In this document: positions 60,101 to 64,000 of the stretch, piece by piece
Layout of the letters: every line of letters begins with the position of its first letter
How positions within the stretch are numbered: the first letter of the stretch is position 1
NCBI RefSeq assembly: GCF_000158955.1
Contig: NZ_GG657757.1
Location: forward strand, 6,143,858-6,207,857
Length of the DNA stretch: 64,000 nucleotides
Origin: Streptomyces viridochromogenes DSM 40736
GTDB taxonomy: Bacteria; Actinomycetota; Actinomycetes; Streptomycetales; Streptomycetaceae
Reading direction: 5' to 3'
Translations under genes and position numbers: made by a program
Notes under the pieces: generated by a model
Seen by the model: the letters and a program-made list of their open reading frames with translations, nothing else
The model's database searches: none
What the model was told of the DNA's origin: nothing

Positions 60101-60176
60101 CTCGGGCGTGTCGGCCGTCATCGGAGGCGGCACGGTCCTTCGCTCACATAATGAGACTCCCGTCCCACCCACTTGA
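57162..60176 (+). CDS. Membrane PAS-GGDEF-EAL protein (CdgF-like) with degenerate EAL
   Basis: 1,004 residues. Membrane region about 40-400 (nine or more helices, interrupted by a His/Gly-rich loop near 300), PAS 405-510 (FRSLVQGSSDVIMIAAPSGVLRYVSPAAAGVYGRPAEEL), GGDEF (SRLGGDEFAALIV near residue 606, intact), EAL 735-980. The EAL motif reads S-A-Q-A-R-W instead of EAL-RW; the metal-site Asn is Met-Ser (VVRMSARRL); DD is D-G (LDGFGSGYGAI); VAEGVE is VADGVD. So GGDEF is probably active and EAL inactive. GTG 57162 with GGGAGG upstream. Overlaps the ilvB leader promoter area at its end. The position before ilvB recalls SCO5511. Confidence 0.88.
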   Translation: MSAPPTTPTLDGALRAQPSSPGALLPRTPVPGRRPGPALKLVLVLVCAGYAVGSAFGWGSSEVALIMGDFGLSAAAGAAAVSCFLCARNRRTRFRPAWLLFGLSSAMASLGNLVWGWYEVVLGLPVPSPSYADLFFLCFAPPAIVGLLVFAKRPVTKAGWVCLGLDAWLIGGSLLTLAWSLALAQAAKSEGPGVAHTALSLAYPLLDIALVSMVLALHFRRSAVNRSAVNTAIGALALTVMCDALFTSPLLHHDYRSGQLLDAGWFAGSLLLAYAPWAASRTPDADRVGPDRHTAGHTRVVHEHVPGQRSGPHHHPSLPAGEHSRYPAARPIAGSLAALTPYLAAAVCTLGILYNVLNGRSVDRVVLLTGGTVVLALVVRQGIMLLDNITLTQELAQKENHFRSLVQGSSDVIMIAAPSGVLRYVSPAAAGVYGRPAEELVGTELANLIHPQDLGCVVHEVRRFLAADPVEEPTTRIECRFRSGEDAWLNVESTVNRHHGGLIFNSRDVTERVRLQAQLQHNAEHDPLTDLPNRALFTKRVQHALSGRRACDRGVALRNTAVLFIDLDGFKAVNDTIGHQAGDELLVQAARRLHESVRQGDTASRLGGDEFAALIVGDNTRDREARQRHILELADRLRTTLSQPYLIDGNDVRVNASIGVAFAEQGLGAGELLRNADLAMYRAKAGGKGRVELYKPQMQQDVVRKAELATRLRAALHDGEFALLHQPVVCLTDGRITSVSAQARWRSSQGVLFTPAEFLRVAEDSDKTAELGRWMIEEAVEQAAERHATGLSVPVVVRMSARRLLDRSMPLGTIEALLTRHGLPSGSLIIELSDIDPRVSLDELERRLGSLRRVGVRIALDGFGSGYGAITTLRRLPVDVLKLDRGLVDGVVESARLYKITSGLLRIANDLGLKTVADGVDLPEQVVALRAMGCTHGQGMAFSGPLDEYRLRRALTSGHYPVPNVPAEPAFAGGSPRVYSSGVSAVIGGGTVLRSHNETPVPPT
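60147..60152 (+). promoter_or_regulatory. Candidate -10 box of ilvB
   Basis: CATAAT inside the end of the preceding gene, 58 bp before the leader peptide ATG. The -35 is not clear. TTGACA at 60173-60178 has no -10 at the right distance. Confidence 0.4.
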
Positions 60177-60209
60177 CAGTGAGTGTGTGTCGGGGGGAGG
60201 GTCTGTGCC

Positions 60210-60251
60210 ATGCGCACCCGAATTCTCGTACTTGGAAAGCGCGTCGGCTGA
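60210..60251 (+). CDS. ilvB leader peptide (attenuation)
   Basis: 13 codons, MRTRILVLGKRVG, with ATT-CTC-GTA-CTT giving Ile-Leu-Val-Leu in a row: the branched-chain amino acids made by the downstream enzymes. A purine-rich ribosome site (CGGGGGGAGGG) is 7 bases upstream. A hairpin (60252-60258/60268-60274) starts at the stop codon, and a terminator follows. Confidence 0.9.
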   Translation: MRTRILVLGKRVG

Positions 60252-60326
60252 CGCTGAGCCTTGACCGCTCAGCGACTCCACCCGGCGCGCTCCCCTCGCT
60301 TGCCTTTTGGCACGAGGGGTTTTTTG
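60252..60326 (+). terminator. Attenuator of ilvBN(C)
   Basis: After the leader stop: first hairpin CGCTGAG/CTCAGCG (60252-60258/60268-60274), then the terminator CCCCTCG (60292-60298), TGCC/GGCA (60301-60304/60309-60312), CGAGGGG (60313-60319) followed by six T (60320-60325). A stalled ribosome on the Ile/Leu/Val codons would free the region for antitermination. A third dyad GTTGCAC/GTGCAAC (60326-60332/60344-60350) follows. Confidence 0.88.
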
Positions 60327-60400
60327 TTGCACAGGCGCCTCTCGTGCAACAGCCGAAAACCGTACAAATCTCGCAAAAACCCTCAGCATCTGAGAAGAGA

Positions 60401-62251
60401 ATGCCGATGACCGAGCAGGCCACCGGGGCCCACCACCCGCAGCCCCGGCCCCGATCCGGAGGACACTCCGCCCCCGAGCAGGTGACGGGCGCGCAGTCCC
60501 TCATCCGCTCTCTCGAGGAGGTCGGCGCCGACACGGTATTCGGCATTCCCGGCGGTGCGATCCTCCCGGCCTACGACCCGCTGATGGACTCCACCAGGGT
60601 GCGCCACGTCCTGGTCCGGCACGAGCAGGGCGCCGGCCACGCCGCCACCGGCTACGCGCAGGCCACCGGCAAGGTCGGTGTCTGCATGGCCACCTCGGGC
60701 CCCGGCGCCACCAACCTGGTCACCCCGATCGCCGACGCGCACATGGACTCCGTGCCGCTGGTCGCGATCACCGGCCAGGTGGCCTCCAAGGCGATCGGCA
60801 CGGACGCCTTCCAGGAGGCGGACATCGTCGGCATCACCATGCCGATCACCAAGCACAACTTCCTCGTCACCAAGGCCGAGGACATCCCGCGGATCATCGC
60901 CCAGGCGTTCCACATCGCCTCCACCGGCCGCCCGGGCCCGGTCCTGGTCGACATCGCCAAGGACGCCCTCCAGGCGAAGACCACCTTCTCCTGGCCGCCC
61001 GCCATGGACCTGCCCGGCTACCGCCCGGTGACCAAGCCGCACGCCAAGCAGATCCGCGAGGCCGCCAAGCTGATCACCCAGGCCCGCCGGCCGGTGCTCT
61101 ACGTCGGCGGCGGCGTGCTCAAGGCCAAGGCCACCGCCGAGCTGAAGGTCCTCGCCGAACTGACCGGCGCGCCCGTCACCACCACCCTGATGGCCCTCGG
61201 CGCGTTCCCCGACGACCACCCGCAGCACCTGGGCATGCCCGGTATGCACGGCTCGGTCGCCGCCGTCACCGGTCTGCAGAAGGCCGACCTGATCGTCGCC
61301 CTCGGCGCCCGCTTCGACGACCGCGTCACCGGCAAGCTGGACAGCTTCGCGCCCTTCGCGAAGATCGTCCACGCCGACATCGACCCGGCCGAGATCGGCA
61401 AGAACCGCGCCGCCGACGTGCCGATCGTCGGTGACGCCCGCGAGGTCATCGCCGACCTGATCCAGGCCGTGCAGAAGGAGCACAGCGAGGGCCACCAGGG
61501 CGACTACAGCACCTGGTGGAAGGACCTCAGCCGCTGGCGCGAGACCTACCCGCTCGGCTACGACCAGCCCGACGACGGCTCGCTCTCCCCGCAGCAGGTC
61601 ATCGAGCGCATCGGGCAGCTCGCGCCCGAGGGCACGATCTTCGCGGCGGGCGTCGGCCAGCACCAGATGTGGGCCGCCCACTTCATCGAGTACGACAAGC
61701 CGGGCACCTGGCTGAACTCCGGCGGCGCCGGAACCATGGGCTACGCCGTCCCGGCCGCCATGGGCGCCAAGGCCGGAGCACCGGACAAGGCCGTCTGGGC
61801 CATCGACGGCGACGGCTGCTTCCAGATGACCAACCAGGAGCTCACCACCTGCGCCCTGAACAACATCCCGATCAAGGTCGCCGTCATCAACAACGGCGCC
61901 CTCGGGATGGTCCGCCAGTGGCAGACCCTCTTCTACAACCAGCGGTACTCCAACACCGTGCTGCACTCCGGCCCGGAGGACATCAACCCGGAGGCCCGCG
62001 GCACCCGCGTCCCCGACTTCGTGAAGCTGTCGGAGGCCATGGGCTGCTACGCCATCCGCTGCGAGGACCCGGCCGACCTCGACAAGGTCATCGAAGAGGC
62101 GAACTCCATCAACGACCGCCCGGTCGTCGTCGACTTCATCGTCCACGAGGACGCGATGGTCTGGCCGATGGTCGCCGCCGGCACCTCCAACGACGAGATC
62201 ATGGCCGCCCGGGACGTCCGCCCCGACTTCGGCGACAGCGAAGACGACTGA
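60401..62251 (+). CDS. ilvB: Acetolactate synthase large subunit
   Basis: 616 residues. ThDP enzyme making acetolactate or acetohydroxybutyrate, first common step of Val/Leu/Ile synthesis. The ThDP-activating Glu is in VRHEQGAGHAATGYAQATG, FAD-type central domain, ThDP-Mg site AIDGDGCFQMTNQELTTCALNNIPIKVAVINN. N-terminal extension of ~25 residues (HHPQPRPRSGGHS) is disordered. Starts ATG 60401 or ATG 60407; GAGAAGAG upstream. Regulated by the attenuator above. Confidence 0.97.
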   Translation: MPMTEQATGAHHPQPRPRSGGHSAPEQVTGAQSLIRSLEEVGADTVFGIPGGAILPAYDPLMDSTRVRHVLVRHEQGAGHAATGYAQATGKVGVCMATSGPGATNLVTPIADAHMDSVPLVAITGQVASKAIGTDAFQEADIVGITMPITKHNFLVTKAEDIPRIIAQAFHIASTGRPGPVLVDIAKDALQAKTTFSWPPAMDLPGYRPVTKPHAKQIREAAKLITQARRPVLYVGGGVLKAKATAELKVLAELTGAPVTTTLMALGAFPDDHPQHLGMPGMHGSVAAVTGLQKADLIVALGARFDDRVTGKLDSFAPFAKIVHADIDPAEIGKNRAADVPIVGDAREVIADLIQAVQKEHSEGHQGDYSTWWKDLSRWRETYPLGYDQPDDGSLSPQQVIERIGQLAPEGTIFAAGVGQHQMWAAHFIEYDKPGTWLNSGGAGTMGYAVPAAMGAKAGAPDKAVWAIDGDGCFQMTNQELTTCALNNIPIKVAVINNGALGMVRQWQTLFYNQRYSNTVLHSGPEDINPEARGTRVPDFVKLSEAMGCYAIRCEDPADLDKVIEEANSINDRPVVVDFIVHEDAMVWPMVAAGTSNDEIMAARDVRPDFGDSEDD

Positions 62252-62286
62252 GAGCCGTCAGGACTTTCAAGCAGAGGAAGCAGATC

Positions 62287-62811
62287 ATGTCCAAGCACAC
62301 GCTCTCCGTCCTGGTGGAGAACACGCCCGGCATCCTCGCCCGGATCGCCGCCCTGTTCTCCCGCCGCGGCTTCAACATCGACTCGCTCGCGGTCGGCGTC
62401 ACCGAGCACCCCGACATCTCCCGCATCACCATCGTCGTCGGCGTGGAGGACCTGCCGCTGGAGCAGGTCACCAAGCAGCTGAACAAGCTCGTCAACGTGC
62501 TGAAGATCGTCGAGCTGGAGCCGTCGCAGGCGGTGCAGCGCGAACTCGTTCTGGTGAAGGTGCGCGCCGACAACGAGACGCGCTCCCAGATCGTCGAGAT
62601 CGTCCAGCTGTTCCGCGCCAAGACTGTCGACGTCTCCCCGGAGGCCGTCACCATCGAGGCCACCGGATCCGGCGAGAAGCTGACCGCGATGCTCAAGATG
62701 CTGGAGCCGTACGGCATCAAGGAGCTCGTCCAGTCCGGCACGATCGCGATCGGCCGCGGCGCACGCTCCATCACGGACCGGTCGCTGCGCGCCCTGGACC
62801 GGTCGGCGTAA
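62287..62811 (+). CDS. ilvN: Acetolactate synthase small (regulatory) subunit
   Basis: 174 residues. ACT domain at the N-terminus (HTLSVLVENTPGILARIAALFSRRGFNIDSLAVGVTE) binds valine for feedback inhibition, followed by the C-terminal domain. GAGGAAG upstream of ATG 62287. 35 bp after ilvB. Confidence 0.97.
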   Translation: MSKHTLSVLVENTPGILARIAALFSRRGFNIDSLAVGVTEHPDISRITIVVGVEDLPLEQVTKQLNKLVNVLKIVELEPSQAVQRELVLVKVRADNETRSQIVEIVQLFRAKTVDVSPEAVTIEATGSGEKLTAMLKMLEPYGIKELVQSGTIAIGRGARSITDRSLRALDRSA

Positions 62812-62820
62812 GACCTGAAA

Positions 62821-62849
62821 CGGGCGGTCGGCGCGCCGTCGGCCGCCCG
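62821..62849 (+). terminator. Hairpin between ilvN and ilvC
   Basis: CGGGCGG (62821-62827) pairs with CCGCCCG (62843-62849), 15-nt loop that can itself fold (GGCGCGCC). Weak terminator or processing site. Confidence 0.5.
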
Positions 62850-62932
62850 TATTCCGAGACCCTGAGACTTCCCTTCCGCCCCCCGTCATACGGTGGGACG
62901 CAACACCTGCACTCCCGAGGAGAGAACCCAAA

Positions 62933-63931
62933 GTGGCCGAGCTGTTCTACGACGCCGACGCCGACCTGTCCATCATCCAGGGCCGCAAGGTCGCGGTCAT
63001 CGGGTACGGCAGCCAGGGCCACGCCCACGCGCTGTCGCTCCGTGACTCGGGTGTCGACGTCCGCGTCGGTCTGCACGAGGGCTCCAAGTCCAAGGCCAAG
63101 GCCGAGGAGCAGGGCCTGCGCGTGGTGAGCCCGTCGGAGGCCGCCGCCGAGGCCGACGTCATCATGATCCTCGTCCCGGACCCGATCCAGGCCCAGGTCT
63201 ACGAGGAGCACATCGCCCCGAACCTGAGCGACGGCGACGCGCTGTTCTTCGGTCACGGCCTGAACATCCGCTACGGCTTCATCAAGCCCCCGGCCGGCGT
63301 GGACGTCTGCATGGTCGCCCCGAAGGGCCCGGGCCACCTGGTGCGCCGCCAGTACGAGGAGGGCCGCGGCGTTCCCTGCATCGCCGCCGTCGAGCAGGAC
63401 GCCTCCGGCAACGCCTTCGCGCTGGCCCTGTCGTACGCCAAGGGCATCGGCGGCACCCGCGCCGGCGTCATCAAGACGACCTTCACCGAGGAGACCGAGA
63501 CCGACCTGTTCGGTGAGCAGGCCGTCCTCTGCGGTGGCACGGCCGCCCTGGTGAAGGCCGGCTTCGAGACGCTGACCGAGGCCGGCTACCAGCCGGAGAT
63601 CGCGTACTTCGAGTGCCTGCACGAGCTGAAGCTGATCGTCGACCTCATGTACGAGGGCGGCCTGGAGAAGATGCGCTGGTCGATCTCCGAGACCGCCGAG
63701 TGGGGCGACTACGTCACCGGCCCGCGCATCATCACGGACGCCACCAAGGCCGAGATGAAGAAGGTCCTCGCCGAGATCCAGGACGGCACCTTCGCCCAGC
63801 AGTGGATGGACGAGTACCACGGCGGCCTGAAGAAGTACAACGAGTACAAGAAGCAGGACTCCGAGCACCTGCTGGAGACCACCGGCAAGGAGCTGCGCAA
63901 GCTCATGAGCTGGGTCGACGAAGAGGCGTAA
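62933..63931 (+). CDS. ilvC: Ketol-acid reductoisomerase (class I, NADP)
   Basis: 332 residues, short class I form. NADP fold VAVIGYGSQGHAHALSLRDSGVDVRVGLHEGSKSKAKAEEQG; catalytic Glu/Asp in YFECLHELKLIVDLMYEGGLEKMRWSISETAEWGDY and the metal site. Second step of the branched-chain pathway. GTG 62933 with CCGAGGAGAG upstream. Confidence 0.98.
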   Translation: MAELFYDADADLSIIQGRKVAVIGYGSQGHAHALSLRDSGVDVRVGLHEGSKSKAKAEEQGLRVVSPSEAAAEADVIMILVPDPIQAQVYEEHIAPNLSDGDALFFGHGLNIRYGFIKPPAGVDVCMVAPKGPGHLVRRQYEEGRGVPCIAAVEQDASGNAFALALSYAKGIGGTRAGVIKTTFTEETETDLFGEQAVLCGGTAALVKAGFETLTEAGYQPEIAYFECLHELKLIVDLMYEGGLEKMRWSISETAEWGDYVTGPRIITDATKAEMKKVLAEIQDGTFAQQWMDEYHGGLKKYNEYKKQDSEHLLETTGKELRKLMSWVDEEA

Positions 63932-63943
63932 GCCGAGAGCCCG

Positions 63944-63970
63944 AGGGCCGGAGCACCCCGCTCCGGCCCT
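63944..63970 (+). terminator. Terminator of ilvC
   Basis: Perfect 11-bp arms AGGGCCGGAGC (63944-63954) and GCTCCGGCCCT (63960-63970), 5-nt loop, ending in TTT. Confidence 0.9.
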
Positions 63971-64000
63971 TTCGGTGAACCCGGGGTAACGTCGGTGGTA

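Noticed and set aside
60173..60178. TTGACA at the end of the c-di-GMP gene as the -35 of ilvB
   Set aside because: Nothing resembling a -10 box lies 16-18 bp downstream, where the sequence is all G and C.

Overview
The window is a 64 kb piece of a Streptomyces chromosome. The evidence is the very high G+C with strong third-position G/C bias, many GTG starts, several probable leaderless genes, a single TTA (bldA-type) codon among the intact genes, and content and order that match from memory the S. coelicolor SCO5457-SCO5514 core segment (glycine-cleavage operon, dipeptide ABC operon, mnmA, ligA, rmdB, gatCAB, ilvBNC). It is mostly housekeeping core rather than an island. I see no tRNA, rRNA, IS element, prophage, CRISPR array or biosynthetic cluster.

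1-7.2 kb: the 3' end of an L,D-transpeptidase and its terminator, an 80-bp tandem repeat, a frameshifted enoyl-CoA hydratase, an anti-sigma-type ATPase, a beta-propeller lipoprotein, a GNAT/MerR divergent pair around a textbook MerR operator, a two-EF-hand calcium protein, an ABC-ATPase remnant, an F420/NADP reductase-like gene and a GH25 lysozyme. 7.3-13.4 kb: a minus-strand one-carbon/serine block (gcvT-gcvH-glyA-sdaA, then an MHS transporter) behind a tandem glycine riboswitch. 13.6-16.5 kb: a P-loop protein, a 162-bp direct repeat and two SseB-like genes. 16.9-23 kb: a five-gene dipeptide/oligopeptide ABC operon in the order permease, binding protein, permease, ATPase, ATPase, with a strong hairpin after the binding-protein gene.

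23-36 kb: a TRIC-type channel, an esterase remnant, assorted metabolic and regulatory genes, and the tRNA 2-thiolation pair (cysteine desulfurase and MnmA) flanking a Tat-type amidase. 36.2-44.7 kb: NAD+ DNA ligase, a membrane GGDEF-EAL protein (RmdB-like) with one TTA codon inside its GGDEF domain, and gatC-gatA-(79-aa membrane protein)-gatB for Gln-tRNA/Asn-tRNA amidation. 44.7-56.7 kb: a methyltransferase, an MMPL exporter, small membrane proteins, a LuxR-type ATPase regulator broken by four apparent +1 indels, a PQQ-type sugar dehydrogenase lipoprotein, an aldo/keto reductase and a D-2-hydroxyacid dehydrogenase. 56.8-64 kb: two candidate small ORFs, one His-rich, ahead of a second membrane PAS-GGDEF-EAL protein with a degenerate EAL domain, then the leader-peptide attenuator and ilvB-ilvN-ilvC.

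The main points for follow-up are these: +1 indels clustered in two genes, which look like homopolymer sequencing error but could be real decay; two c-di-GMP proteins of contrasting predicted activity in one window, one of them bldA-dependent; the riboswitch-controlled glycine-to-serine-to-pyruvate route with SseB-like genes nearby; and the overlapping small His-rich ORF ahead of the second c-di-GMP gene.
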